From the NCBI GenBank assembly GCA_002898015.1, contig BDTM01000100.1, forward strand, positions 1-42,277: 42,277 nt of DNA, read 5' to 3'. Of the stretch, positions 8,926-18,875 are shown in pieces. This DNA comes from a bacterium BMS3Bbin03 (GTDB taxonomy: Bacteria > Zhuqueibacterota > JdFR-76 > BMS3Abin05). Position numbers and translations under genes: made by a program. The notes below the pieces were generated by a model. It made no database searches, had not been told where the DNA came from, and worked only from the letters and a program-made list of their open reading frames with translations. How positions within the stretch are numbered: position 1 is the stretch's first letter; each line of letters starts with the position of its first letter.

Positions 8926-11829
8926 TTACTTTATCATTATGAGCTTTCGGACTTTTGTAAATCCTCCGGCGTCGATTTTATAAAAATACAGTCCGGTCGA
9001 AATATTATGTGCCGTCCAATGAACAATATGAGTTCCTGAATCCTGATAAGAGTCCACAATTGTGCCGATGACTTCACCCTTAATATTAAAGATTGAAATC
9101 TTTACCCTTAGCCTCCGGGGAAGAACATATTCTATGGAAGTCGAAGAATTAAAGGGATTCGGGTAATTTTGAAACAGTTGGAAAGTCAAGGGTGTCGACG
9201 GCCGTTTGTCGGATATTCGGTTTGCACCGGAAATTGAAGTGAGGGCTGCGAATGAATCAAAATACAGCGTGCCATTGCCCGCTTTACCGCTGCCCTGAAC
9301 CATTTTTATCGTAAGCCCTGTCACCGATGTTAAATCTATCCTGCTGCCATTTGAAAATTCAGAAAAGGGTATTGTTATAAAAGTCCACGTTAAACCGGAA
9401 AGAACATAGTCAGCCTCAAAATCTGCTCCGCCGGCGTTTAATATAATTTCAAGTGTACGATTCGATCCATCCGGTTTACACCAAAATCCCAGTTTCCTTA
9501 AACCGGTCCAATCCTGCTTAAATTTTTTATAAAAGCCTGAATAATTTTCCGTATTAGAGGATCCGACTTCATAATTGACACGCAATCCATAATTTCCGTC
9601 GATTTTTATCAATTGATCAAGTGACAGCGTTGTGGGTGTACCCTGAAAAACTTTCCATGCGCCGTTCAATTGATTGTCAGAGGCATAGTGATCAAAATTA
9701 TCGATAACAATTTTATTGGTAATTTCTATTTTTATGCTGTCCCGGATAAGACCGGGGGATGAAGCAATAATTTCAGAGATACCGACCGCTGAATCCGCCT
9801 GAAAAAGGACAGAAGCGATTCCATTTTGAGAAAGCACGGTTTGTTCTCCCATTAATTTTCCGGGTCCTTTTAGCGAAAAAGTCACGGGAATTACGGCATC
9901 TGCACTCAAAGCACCCTGGTTATCCAAAACCATACAGGTGATTTTCGATTCTTCTCCCGGCAAATTTAACAAACGGCGCCTGCCGGCGACAAGACTTAGT
10001 TTTACCGGCCTTCCGCCGTTTTTTGCCTTTTTAAAATAGAATGCAAGATCAGGGACTGTATTTATTAATTGAGGCGTCTTTAGCGCCAGGGTGCTGTCTG
10101 TACTGCGCACTGCCAGAGTATCCAGCCAGGTGCCTTTCCAGGTGTTGAACCATTTAATTAGATATATTCCATCTTTCAGCCCCTGTATATTAAACGGCTT
10201 GTCTGAAATATTTTGTCCGTCTCCCTGTCGAATCCAGCCGATACCGGATGAGTCATTCATCATCACATAGGCATCATAATCCGGCGTGGAGTAATCTTTA
10301 TGAGAGCGGCAGATATTAACGACATCGATCCCTTTGGTAAATTCTGAAAAATAATTCATTTGCTGCAATTCTTTATCCGTAATCACATAGCTGTTTATCT
10401 GCCACCAGAAGGGTGTCATTGCCAATCCATTTGTTAAACTCGTCCATAAGGCATTGTGATAAATAGCGGTATATCCTGCCGTACCCGGTTCAAAGTATGC
10501 ATTGTCATAGCCGGTTTCTCCGATAATGGCCGGTTTCTCAAAGTCATTCCAAAATCGAATCGAAGCAAAAGCGTAGTTTTTTAAGCTGCTGCGAAGAAAA
10601 TTTCCCGGGTATTGGCGCACCCATCCCTGTTTCTCATACAAATGCAAATTTGGAATATCAGAAATTTTATATCCTGTCACCCAAAATTGACTTTTACTCC
10701 CGCTTTGCGAGGCGGTTGTCGGGTGATGATAAGGATCATTATCATGGAAAAACTGATTTACTTTTCTCAGCCACTCTTCCGCTTCGGAACGGCGTCCGTT
10801 TGCCCATCCATCCGTTCCATTTATCTCATTTACGATTTCCCAGATCCCCAATGAACGACTGTAGCCAAATCGCGCAATGAGGTAGCGATATTGTTTTTTT
10901 TGAAATTTCCAGGCTGTTTTGTTACTAAAAAAATCTTCTGCACTGCAGATTGAACTGTATGGATTTTTGCGCCATTGGTGCGTCCACACAGTGGCCGACA
11001 GGAGATCATGCGGCCAGATACAAAACATGATCTTCAAGCCTCTATTTTCCGATAAATCCAGAAGCTGATCGATATGACCGCTTTTTAATTGATTGTATTT
11101 GCCCAGCTCCGATTCAATAATGCCATAGCTGGAAATAAGCCCTCCGTACATGATATTCCAGACAGCAAAAATATTTCCGCCGTACCGCTTCAGCCGGTCC
11201 AGAGTTGAAATAGAAGTGCCCCACGGCGAATACATCCCCACTCCATAAAACGGCGTCCCATCATCCTGAATAAAATAGTGCAAATTCTCCGGTGACGTGT
11301 GTATCCAGCCGTGGTAAACCGATGAATCTGCTGTAAACCGGTGTACCTGGCTTTGTCCTGTTCCATTCGTATCAGAGATGGTGACATAGTAACGCCATTC
11401 TCCAGCCTCATTCGGGGCAAATCGTATTTTCCATTTTGAGACTGAATTAAAATTATCGTAAAACCCGAAGACAGGCCACTGCTTGCCCGAAGGCGCTGTA
11501 AAAACCGCCCTGATATCGATTTCATCCGGATCATAAGGATTGGAATAGGCGGCATTTACATTTAGTGTAATTTCAAATTTTTTATATAATCCGACTTCAT
11601 TTGCATTCACGTGATCAACCCCGACGGTGGGTGCATTGCCCTGCACAATGGATGGTCTTTCCGCGCTGCGGGAATTATCATTTCCAATGGATTGAAGTCC
11701 GAATCCGTATCCGGAGACCGTCGATAAAAAACTAAAAAAGAAAAATGGCGCAATAAACCAAAACAGCTTCTTACAACAAAAATTTGTATTATTTCTTTTT
11801 ATTAAATTCATTTGTTTGTTTTCACCCAT
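8926..11829 (-). CDS. Secreted DUF5060 glycoside hydrolase with C-terminal Por sorting domain
   Basis: This is a 967-residue multidomain protein. A signal peptide ends near 40. A DUF5060-type beta-sandwich (about 70-168) precedes a clan GH-A TIM barrel, with acid/base E335 in IWEIVNEING and nucleophile E438 in AIIGETGYDN. A carbohydrate-binding-like sandwich spans about 705-870, starting IDNFDHYASDNQ. The last ~75 residues are a Por tail (FQNYPNPFNSSTSIEY to STGLYFYKID). It should be exported by type IX secretion. Context points to mannan or a mannan side chain as substrate. The start at 11829 (ATG) or 11811 (ATG) is uncertain because neither has a close ribosome-binding site. The gene follows the LacI gene by 30 bp, so they are probably co-transcribed. 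Confidence 0.85.
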   Translation of the reverse strand: MGENKQMNLIKRNNTNFCCKKLFWFIAPFFFFSFLSTVSGYGFGLQSIGNDNSRSAERPSIVQGNAPTVGVDHVNANEVGLYKKFEITLNVNAAYSNPYDPDEIDIRAVFTAPSGKQWPVFGFYDNFNSVSKWKIRFAPNEAGEWRYYVTISDTNGTGQSQVHRFTADSSVYHGWIHTSPENLHYFIQDDGTPFYGVGMYSPWGTSISTLDRLKRYGGNIFAVWNIMYGGLISSYGIIESELGKYNQLKSGHIDQLLDLSENRGLKIMFCIWPHDLLSATVWTHQWRKNPYSSICSAEDFFSNKTAWKFQKKQYRYLIARFGYSRSLGIWEIVNEINGTDGWANGRRSEAEEWLRKVNQFFHDNDPYHHPTTASQSGSKSQFWVTGYKISDIPNLHLYEKQGWVRQYPGNFLRSSLKNYAFASIRFWNDFEKPAIIGETGYDNAYFEPGTAGYTAIYHNALWTSLTNGLAMTPFWWQINSYVITDKELQQMNYFSEFTKGIDVVNICRSHKDYSTPDYDAYVMMNDSSGIGWIRQGDGQNISDKPFNIQGLKDGIYLIKWFNTWKGTWLDTLAVRSTDSTLALKTPQLINTVPDLAFYFKKAKNGGRPVKLSLVAGRRRLLNLPGEESKITCMVLDNQGALSADAVIPVTFSLKGPGKLMGEQTVLSQNGIASVLFQADSAVGISEIIASSPGLIRDSIKIEITNKIVIDNFDHYASDNQLNGAWKVFQGTPTTLSLDQLIKIDGNYGLRVNYEVGSSNTENYSGFYKKFKQDWTGLRKLGFWCKPDGSNRTLEIILNAGGADFEADYVLSGLTWTFITIPFSEFSNGSRIDLTSVTGLTIKMVQGSGKAGNGTLYFDSFAALTSISGANRISDKRPSTPLTFQLFQNYPNPFNSSTSIEYVLPRRLRVKISIFNIKGEVIGTIVDSYQDSGTHIVHWTAHNISTGLYFYKIDAGGFTKVRKLIMIK

Positions 11830-11859
11830 TTGCAGGCGTAACTCCCCACGTTTTTTAAT

Positions 11860-12867
11860 TCAAGCAATTTTCTGCAACTTTTTCACGGATTCTCTTTCAA
11901 TTAGTTTTACCGGTACAACCGTTGTAATCGGTGATTTTATTTCATTTTTAATAAGTCCCAATAAGGTTCTCACCGCGATCGAGCCCATTTCTTCTTTGTA
12001 AACTCTGATGGTTGTTAGAGGCGGAATAGAGAACTTCGAAAGATCAATATCATCAAATCCAACGACACTTATATCATCCGGAATCTTTGAATCCATTTCA
12101 CGGATCGCTCTGTAGGCGTATATTGCATTAATATCATTGGCCGCAAAAATTGCCGTGATTTTTGTATTGGATAATATGGATTTTGCATGCTCATAACCCT
12201 CTTCAAGTCCCCCTGTACTGACAAGTTTCGAATTTACCTTGATATTATTAAATTTCAGCGCTTTTATATAGCCGTTGTACCTTTGTTTGAAACTCAATCG
12301 ATCAAGACTGCCGGAGATAAAGGCAATTTTTTTATGTCCGGATTTAATCAAATAATCAGTGGCCAAAAAAGCCCCGTGCTCATTGTCGATACAAACCTGA
12401 GCACAATTCTCCAGATACGTCTTCGGATCAACCAAAACAAATTTAACCTGTTCCGACATTAACTTTTCAATAAACCTATTTTCAAAAATTCCGATTAGAA
12501 TGACACCGTCCACCTGTCTTTCAAGCACAACCTTTGGTAAATCGTTTTGTACATCCTGCGGAGCGATATTCAGAATCAAGTTATAATTATTAATTGCCAG
12601 TTCTGCCTCTATTCCCTCCAATACTCTTGAATAAAAAGGATTGCCGGAGAGAGGATTTTTTTCTCTGCGAAAAATAATGCCGACATTCTTTGTGATTTTA
12701 CTTTTCAGCGCTTTTCCGAAAGCATTCGGCGTAAAGTTGTACTCACTGGTAATCTCCAGAATTCGCTCCTTTGTTTTTTGACTGATGTCATCCCTGTTAT
12801 TAAGCGCTTTTGAGACAGTAGAGGGTGAAACACCTGCAAATTTTGCAATTTCCTTGATTGTTTTCAT
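11860..12867 (-). CDS. LacI-family transcriptional regulator of the mannan locus
   Basis: This 335-residue protein begins with a textbook LacI helix-turn-helix (TIKEIAKFAGVSPSTVSKAL, residues 3-22), followed by the hinge helix region (NAFGKALKSK). The rest is a periplasmic-binding-protein-like effector domain (VGIIFRREKNP onward, with FAANDINAIYAYRAIREM near 240). It should bind a palindromic operator as a dimer and respond to a sugar, probably a mannan breakdown product. Two CGAAAACG-containing palindromes just downstream of the TonB-receptor promoter (26706-26763) are the best candidate operators in the window. It lies within the locus and immediately upstream of the DUF5060 hydrolase. Confidence 0.92.
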   Translation of the reverse strand: MKTIKEIAKFAGVSPSTVSKALNNRDDISQKTKERILEITSEYNFTPNAFGKALKSKITKNVGIIFRREKNPLSGNPFYSRVLEGIEAELAINNYNLILNIAPQDVQNDLPKVVLERQVDGVILIGIFENRFIEKLMSEQVKFVLVDPKTYLENCAQVCIDNEHGAFLATDYLIKSGHKKIAFISGSLDRLSFKQRYNGYIKALKFNNIKVNSKLVSTGGLEEGYEHAKSILSNTKITAIFAANDINAIYAYRAIREMDSKIPDDISVVGFDDIDLSKFSIPPLTTIRVYKEEMGSIAVRTLLGLIKNEIKSPITTVVPVKLIERESVKKLQKIA

Positions 12868-13070
12868 TTCTTCAGTTCCTTAATAAACACTTTATTATGC
12901 AAACCCCTGAATTAATAATAATCAAATCAATTTAACTATTTTAAAAAATTTAAATACTTTTTGGCTAAAATTCAAGATATATCCGCATTCCCATCAGGCC
13001 CGGATTTAGATGACGGCTTTTATAATCGCCGTGTCAGGTTTAAATAGCCTCAAATTTGAAGGTGTTCTTT

Positions 13071-14390
13071 TCATCTGCTCAAATTATTCATTTTACCCGC
13101 ATACAGTTTTATTATTTTTAGGGTGCTTGTATCAGAATTAAAAACGGAATTCCTTCCTTGAGGCTCCTGAGGGGGATCTCCGGTGAAGGGATCCCCCGGT
13201 TTCCATTTTGCACTGTCCGATCCGGACGGCCTTCCTTCTCCGCCCCAGGTCCAGAAATTACTGCCGGCAAAAGGCCCCTTATTCTTTGCATTCTCGTAAA
13301 TCAATTCAAATATGGTTTTAAAATATTTATCACGGTAAATTGTTGTTGATTCGGGTGAATAAGATTGGCCATCCCTGGGGATGCCGAATTCTTCTAAAAC
13401 AATAGGTTTGTTCAACTGCTCGGCAAACCGGATATGTTTATTTAAATAATCTGATGCCTTTAATTCTGCTTCAGGATAAGTTTTTTCAGCTTTTTCCGGA
13501 TTGAACCATCCCCAGTTTAATATCCAGAGATGAACGGTTAAGTAGTCGATATCTTTAGAGGCGTTGATTTTTTTATACAGCTTTGCGGATCCCATACATC
13601 CGGCCAATCCCTCACTGCCGGTAGAAACCAAATGATTGGAATCCATCGATTTGATAAATTCTGCGGTATTTAATATCCATTGGCTAAACGCCTTCATGTT
13701 TTTCTTCCCCGTTTTGCCTCTTCCCGGGCGCGGCTCATTTGCCAATTGCCATGCCATTATGACAGGATCATTTTTATACGCCTTGCCTGTGCAGGTGTTA
13801 ACTCTGTTAATCAACATCCTTATGTAACTTTTATAGGTGCTTTTTGCTTTTTTATTAGTATAAAACCGGGCACTAAAATTCATAAAATCGTCCCAGCTAT
13901 ATTTTTTAAGAAAAGGATTGGGGACCTTCTCACCGGTCGCCCAGCCCACATATTGAGCGAATCCTCCGGTCCATATCCAGTTATTTCCCAGATAAATAAC
14001 GGCTTTCATCTCTCTCTTGGCCATTTCCGACAATAGATAATCAAGTCCTTCCAGAACCCTTTCGTCATATTTCCCCGATTCCGGTTGAAATGCAGGTTTA
14101 ACGGTATTGCTGTATATCGTTCCTTCAGAGGCACCCATAATTCTCAAATTATTTATGCCGATCGATTTCAGAAAATTCAATTCTCTCTTTAATCTTTTTC
14201 GATTGCCCGGTTTTTCTTTCATACCCAGAAGCGCACCGTACCACATATTGGTTCCCAGATAATAATAGGGTTTCCCCTTCAAAATAAACGATTTGCCTCT
14301 CACATGGACGAATGGGTCAGAATATGCGTGTCCTGTTTGACAACCCAAAAGCGTGATAAAAATGATAAGCGTTACAAACCATTTTTTCAT
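13071..14390 (-). CDS. GH5_7 endo-beta-1,4-mannanase, lipoprotein
   Basis: This 439-residue protein resembles mannan endo-1,4-beta-mannosidases of family GH5 subfamily 7. The lipobox LLGC puts the lipid-anchored cysteine at residue 17. The barrel has the NLRIMGASEG strand, acid/base E219 in MAWQLANEPRP, HLW (287-289), and nucleophile E334 in VLEEFGIPR. It is probably anchored in the outer or inner membrane and cuts mannan to oligosaccharides, mainly mannobiose. It sits 134 bp after the GH130 gene, with dispersed-repeat sequence in the gap. A small hairpin at 13012-13035 follows it but lacks a U-tract. The clan is certain and the subfamily is likely. Confidence 0.88.
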   Translation of the reverse strand: MKKWFVTLIIFITLLGCQTGHAYSDPFVHVRGKSFILKGKPYYYLGTNMWYGALLGMKEKPGNRKRLKRELNFLKSIGINNLRIMGASEGTIYSNTVKPAFQPESGKYDERVLEGLDYLLSEMAKREMKAVIYLGNNWIWTGGFAQYVGWATGEKVPNPFLKKYSWDDFMNFSARFYTNKKAKSTYKSYIRMLINRVNTCTGKAYKNDPVIMAWQLANEPRPGRGKTGKKNMKAFSQWILNTAEFIKSMDSNHLVSTGSEGLAGCMGSAKLYKKINASKDIDYLTVHLWILNWGWFNPEKAEKTYPEAELKASDYLNKHIRFAEQLNKPIVLEEFGIPRDGQSYSPESTTIYRDKYFKTIFELIYENAKNKGPFAGSNFWTWGGEGRPSGSDSAKWKPGDPFTGDPPQEPQGRNSVFNSDTSTLKIIKLYAGKMNNLSR

Positions 14391-14404
14391 CGACGACCTC
14401 TTTT

Positions 14405-14498
14405 AATTCGTGAATTCGTGGCAATTCTTTTCCGTCCCCAATTCACTATCCCGTTCAATTCACCGCAATTCCTCTTTCCATCGTGAATTCACGGCAAC
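14405..14498. repeat. Dispersed 'attcgtgaattcgtgg' repeat copies
   Basis: AATTCGTGAATTCGTGGC at 14405-14422 and TCGTGAATTCACGGC at 14481-14495 belong to the same family as sequences at 1330, 885-1160 (inverted) and 27671-27720. The copies fill the gap between the GH130 and GH5_7 genes. No ORF or promoter is evident. Confidence 0.6.
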
Positions 14499-14524
14499 AA
14501 AAATCCATCTCATTTTGATTTACG

Positions 14525-15706
14525 TTATCCAAGCAGCTTTAAGTTTTTGTCTATTAAATTTATTCTTTGCTCGACACATTTTGCTGATTGCAGCCCGTCT
14601 TCGGGAGTGTTTTTTGCATAATCCAGTAGTTTATCAATGTTTGATTTTGCAACATGGGTGACCGTATCACAGGCGCCGTAATAAATATAAACATCTCCAT
14701 TTTGATCTGCTATCCAGCCGTTGCTGAAGACAATATCGGTTAAGTCTCCCAGCCTCTCATTTCCTTTAGGTGCAAGAAGATAACCGCCGGGCCTGTAGAT
14801 TACGCTTGAAGGGTCCTTTAAGTCCGTAACATACAGATATAAAACATACCGCAATCCTGAGGCCGTCACACGGGTTCCATGTGCCAGATGCAGCCAGCCT
14901 TCGCTTGTTTTTATGGGGGGCGGGCCTTCGCCATTTTTCATTTCTTTTATTGTATGATAAGCAGTGGGTTCAATTATTTTCTCATTTTCGATGACAGCAT
15001 TCTCAATATTGTCGGCAAATCCCCAGCCTATTCCGCCCGCTCTTCCGATGTCTACAAATCCCTTTTGAGGTCTCGTATAAAATGCATATTTGCCATTTAC
15101 AAATTCAGGGTGCAATACGACATTCCGCTGCTGAGGCGATCCGGTTTTTAAGTCCGGCAATCTCTCCCAGTTTTCCAAATCTTTTGTCCGTGCTATGCCG
15201 GCCTGTGCCACGGCGGATGTTGTATCCTGCGCGTGCGCATTCGGATCCTTCCGCTCGGTACAAAATACGCCGTAAATCCATCCGTCTTCATGATGCGTTA
15301 ATCTTATATCATAAACATTCACATCAGGATTATCCGTCTCCGGCATGATCACGGGGTAGTCCCGGAATCTGAAGTTATCCACGCCATTCGGGCTTTCCGC
15401 AATCGCAAAAAATGATTTTCTGTCTTTTCCCTCCACTCTTACCATCAGACAATAACTGTCCTTCCATTTTATTGCACCCGAATTAAATGTTGAATTTATT
15501 CCCATCCTTTCGAGCAAATGGGGGTTTGAATCATAATTAAGATCAAATCTCCAGAATAGGGGTGTGTGTTCCGGTGTTATCACGGGATTTTTATATCTGT
15601 TAAAAATGCCGTTCCCGGAAGGAAGAATGCGGTTTGGCCGCTTTATAAATTTTTTGTGCTCTTTTAACATTTCCCTTAATTTTAGGTCAAACTCAAGCCG
15701 GTTCAA
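14525..15706 (-). CDS. GH130 4-O-beta-D-mannosyl-D-glucose phosphorylase
   Basis: This 393-residue five-bladed beta-propeller protein closely follows GH130 subfamily 1. Visible motifs include [19 protein letters not shown] (41-59), the catalytic aspartate D133 in [12 protein letters not shown], and [20 protein letters not shown] (210-229). It has no signal peptide and is cytoplasmic. Family members phosphorolyse mannosyl-beta-1,4-glucose to alpha-mannose-1-phosphate and glucose. That is exactly the step needed after the adjacent cellobiose 2-epimerase, as in the characterised Bacteroides fragilis mannan pathway. It lies 91 bp after the epimerase gene in the same operon. Confidence 0.93.
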   Translation of the reverse strand: MNRLEFDLKLREMLKEHKKFIKRPNRILPSGNGIFNRYKNPVITPEHTPLFWRFDLNYDSNPHLLERMGINSTFNSGAIKWKDSYCLMVRVEGKDRKSFFAIAESPNGVDNFRFRDYPVIMPETDNPDVNVYDIRLTHHEDGWIYGVFCTERKDPNAHAQDTTSAVAQAGIARTKDLENWERLPDLKTGSPQQRNVVLHPEFVNGKYAFYTRPQKGFVDIGRAGGIGWGFADNIENAVIENEKIIEPTAYHTIKEMKNGEGPPPIKTSEGWLHLAHGTRVTASGLRYVLYLYVTDLKDPSSVIYRPGGYLLAPKGNERLGDLTDIVFSNGWIADQNGDVYIYYGACDTVTHVAKSNIDKLLDYAKNTPEDGLQSAKCVEQRINLIDKNLKLLG

Positions 15707-15797
15707 TTTAATCCTCCTGTTAATTCGCTATAAGATTACAAATTTATTTTTTATAAACGCTATATTATTTAGAACAGATTTTTAATTTTTGTAAAGA

Positions 15798-17012
15798 TTA
15801 CGCTGCTGCAAGCACCCTGTTTATCCTTTTAATCGCTTCCATACAGGCCCGGCTATTATGGTACGGCCCTTTCCACTCCGATACCTTATCCAGATCTTTA
15901 TGTACCGCTCCATCAGGATTAACCATATAAAACCATTCCCCGTTTTTTTTATCTATAAAATGTGCGGATATAAATTCCCAGGCCTTTTTTGATGCATCTA
16001 AATATCTTCTGTCACCGGTAATCTGAAATGCATTCATCAGTCCCACCATAGACTCAGCCTGCGGCCACCAGTGTATTTCTTCCGCCATTGTACCGTCTTC
16101 TTTCTTCTCATAAAAAATGGCGCCATTTTCCAAAATGCCCTCTTTCAATGTTGCATCCGCCATCTTAATAGAGATAGGCTTTATTAGCTCTATCAGAAAC
16201 TCATCTCCTAAAGCCTTTACGGCTTCATATAATAACCAACTGCCCTCGATATCATGACCAAAAGAGATACTGTTTGATTTTGGCTCCCATTTTTCATTAA
16301 AAAATAATCTGAAATGATAATGCTCCGAATCGATGATGTACTCTTTAAAATCCATTATTAATTCCCGTAATTTTCCCTCCAATTTTCTGTCTTTCCATAT
16401 ATTGAATAAATTGACATAGGCTTCTAATAAATGAAGATGATTATTCATTGATTTTTTTTCATTCATATCATCTTCACCAAGACGAGAATCTTCAGCCGGT
16501 GTCCAGTCTCTTTCGGATACTTCAAAATATCCGCCGTTTTTTTTATCATAATTGTGATCTTCAATCAGATTGAAAAATTGTATTGCCTTTTCTTTCACTT
16601 CCTGTTTCTGTGTTATCATATAATATTCCGACAGGGCATATATTACAAAAGCCTGTCCATAGATCTTTTTTTTATCATCTATTACGCTGCCTTCTGAATT
16701 AAGAAGCCAAAATGCGCCTCCATATTTGCGGTCGAAGAATTTATCTTTCAAATAATCATAAGCTCTGTGCGCTAATTCCAGACATCTATCACTGCCCCGG
16801 AATTTATGTATTGCCGAGAAGGTCCACAGTATCCTGGCATTTAATATCAGGCTTTTGGGAGCATCCTTTTTTGCCGCATTGTTATTGGTTATTCTGCCGT
16901 AAAATCCGCCGTTTTCTCTGTCCGGGCTGTATTTTATCCAGAAAGGGATTATATTATTTCTCAGTTCTTCCGCTATATTTTCCTGCCATTTTCTCATTTC
17001 ACTGCTATTCAT
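15798..17012 (-). CDS. Cellobiose 2-epimerase (acts on mannobiose here)
   Basis: This protein of about 404 residues belongs to the N-acylglucosamine/cellobiose 2-epimerase family, an (alpha/alpha)6 barrel. Characteristic stretches are FYGRITNNN, GGYFEVSERDWTP, KSMNNHLHLLEAY, SFGHDIEGSWLLYEA and EIHWWPQAESM, carrying the family's catalytic histidines. It is cytoplasmic. In this context it should convert beta-1,4-mannobiose to mannosyl-glucose for the GH130 enzyme. I place the start at ATG 17012, which overlaps the end of the upstream GH5 gene by 8 bases and suggests translational coupling. A TTG at 17024 would add four residues and is less likely. Confidence 0.93.
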   Translation of the reverse strand: MNSSEMRKWQENIAEELRNNIIPFWIKYSPDRENGGFYGRITNNNAAKKDAPKSLILNARILWTFSAIHKFRGSDRCLELAHRAYDYLKDKFFDRKYGGAFWLLNSEGSVIDDKKKIYGQAFVIYALSEYYMITQKQEVKEKAIQFFNLIEDHNYDKKNGGYFEVSERDWTPAEDSRLGEDDMNEKKSMNNHLHLLEAYVNLFNIWKDRKLEGKLRELIMDFKEYIIDSEHYHFRLFFNEKWEPKSNSISFGHDIEGSWLLYEAVKALGDEFLIELIKPISIKMADATLKEGILENGAIFYEKKEDGTMAEEIHWWPQAESMVGLMNAFQITGDRRYLDASKKAWEFISAHFIDKKNGEWFYMVNPDGAVHKDLDKVSEWKGPYHNSRACMEAIKRINRVLAAA

Positions 17013-18855
17013 AATAAATCTCAATTCTTGATATTTGTGCTTTCTGTTTGAATTCTAATTTTAAATAAGCATCATTATTTCCTTTTTTCATATCCGATTT
17101 AAATAATATCGGATTCCAGTAACCATAATAGCCCTTGCCGGATGAGTAGTCGTCTTTCTCCGATTTAATCTTTTCATATTTTTTGCCGTCAGCCGAACGA
17201 TAGACATCCAGTATGCCGCTGTTTTCCTGACTAAAGAGATATATTTTATAATTTGTTATAGTGCCGGGCACCCAGTAAATAAGACTGCTGCCTTTTTCTG
17301 CTTCTATTCTGTACATGTCTTCCTTGAATTTTCTGGCATTATCTGTTCGGACTTCCAGTTTCCCCTCGGAATAATACAGTTTCATATAATTTTCCATATT
17401 GTCGATCAGTGCCTGGGTTTTAACCTTTACAGGGCCCACAATATTTGATGGAAGGGATCTGCCTTCTTTATTGACGGCGATTACGCGATAATAATAGGTA
17501 CTTCCGATTTTGGCGCTATTATCATGAAATAAAGGATAGTATTGAACGCGGGCATCAGATATATTAAAACCTGCAATTTCCCATGGTCCGGTTTTTCTTT
17601 CAGCGCTCTCCACATTATATCCCGATGCCCCCGTTGAACCTTTCCACGAGATACGGGCCGCATTATTTATCGGGAGCAAAACCGGGGGCGAGGGTTTACT
17701 CAAATTCGGGCGCTTTTTACCCTGTATCGCGTAGGCTTTTTCTCGCATCAACTTAAGTAATCCTTTCTCGTCATATTCATTTCCGGAATTGAAACCAGGC
17801 CAGTGGTACGCTTTATACATTCCCCGGCCCAGCGGCTCCGAATGCCAGTAAAACCCTCCGTCTTTCCTGTGATATCGGAGGCTCCAGATTAAGCAGCCTG
17901 CTATAGATTTATTATCTATTACTTTGTCGAGCAATTTTCTGACGACTAAAGTACCCGAAAAACCAAATTCGCCTATTATATAGGCTTTGCTGCTGTTTTT
18001 TATTTTTTCAATATTTTCGTCAATATGCCGGAATAATGCCTCAGGGTTATTTTCATAATGATGGGTGGTCACTATGTCCACAAGCGGCTCTTCTACCACC
18101 CGATTCAATAATTGACTGCCGTGATAGCCATCCATTACAAGATGATTTTTATCGATGGATTTTATATATTTCACTATCTCATGAGTCCAGCTTTGCGGCG
18201 CAGTCAACTCATTTCCGGTCTCCCAGCACAATATTGCTTTATCCTCTTTATATTTTATCCCGGTTATGGTATTTTTTCTGTTCAGGATGTATTGAATCGT
18301 TTTCTTGAAATCGTTTATAAGCTGGGGATCTGTCCAGAATTCACTTTTTTTCTTTCCCCTGAATGCAGCGTATTGAGGCCGTCCTCCCATCCATTTCCAA
18401 TTGTTGACAAGTGGTATGATCAGCCTTATACCCATTTCATCCGCTGCTGCAAGCACGCTGTCCAGACATTTAAAAGCACTCTCGTTGAACTTTCCGGGCG
18501 CGAGCACATATTTGGGGATATCCTTATTTTCGTTCCTGCTTCTTACCGGTATGGTATAGATCCGTACGACCCGCCCGCCTATCTGCTTAATCGATTCAAG
18601 AGCATCTCTGATCTCGTATTCCACAGGCAATCCATAAGCCTCTATTTTTGTGAACGCCATTTCATCTTCCACAAAATTCAAATTCGGTATGTTGAAGGAG
18701 ATAAACCGGAATACAGTATCGCCGTCCATCAGTTTATTATTTTTTACGGTTATAAAGTTCTTGAATCCTGCAATTACTCCGGTGCTGCTATAAAATATTG
18801 TTATGAACAAAACAATAAAAACAGACAGAGCTTCAACCGTTCTTTTAAAAGTCAT
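17005..18855 (-). CDS. Secreted GH5-like hydrolase with fibronectin III domain
   Basis: This is a 616-residue exported protein. An N-terminal hydrophobic segment (about 9-29) is followed by a clan GH-A barrel, with acid/base E216 in LCWETGNELTAP, HHYE (265-268), and nucleophile E296 in YIIGEFGFSG. An FnIII-like domain follows at about 395-480 (PSPPVLLPINNAARISWKG), then a C-terminal beta-sandwich of unknown family. The WETGNEL signature occurs in mannanase-like GH5 proteins, so mannan or manno-oligosaccharides are likely substrates. It lies 20 bp after the symporter and overlaps the epimerase gene, so these form one operon. Confidence 0.82.
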   Translation of the reverse strand: MTFKRTVEALSVFIVLFITIFYSSTGVIAGFKNFITVKNNKLMDGDTVFRFISFNIPNLNFVEDEMAFTKIEAYGLPVEYEIRDALESIKQIGGRVVRIYTIPVRSRNENKDIPKYVLAPGKFNESAFKCLDSVLAAADEMGIRLIIPLVNNWKWMGGRPQYAAFRGKKKSEFWTDPQLINDFKKTIQYILNRKNTITGIKYKEDKAILCWETGNELTAPQSWTHEIVKYIKSIDKNHLVMDGYHGSQLLNRVVEEPLVDIVTTHHYENNPEALFRHIDENIEKIKNSSKAYIIGEFGFSGTLVVRKLLDKVIDNKSIAGCLIWSLRYHRKDGGFYWHSEPLGRGMYKAYHWPGFNSGNEYDEKGLLKLMREKAYAIQGKKRPNLSKPSPPVLLPINNAARISWKGSTGASGYNVESAERKTGPWEIAGFNISDARVQYYPLFHDNSAKIGSTYYYRVIAVNKEGRSLPSNIVGPVKVKTQALIDNMENYMKLYYSEGKLEVRTDNARKFKEDMYRIEAEKGSSLIYWVPGTITNYKIYLFSQENSGILDVYRSADGKKYEKIKSEKDDYSSGKGYYGYWNPILFKSDMKKGNNDAYLKLEFKQKAQISRIEIYYE

Positions 18856-18875
18856 TTATAGTCACCTCTCTAATA

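Noticed and set aside
13012..13035. Hairpin after the GH5_7 mannanase gene as a terminator
   Set aside because: The stem is only about five paired bases and no U-tract follows on the minus strand.
18112..18861. A 249-codon plus-strand open frame opposite the GH5-like gene
   Set aside because: It is fully antisense to a gene with clear catalytic motifs, has no family resemblance and no ribosome-binding site.
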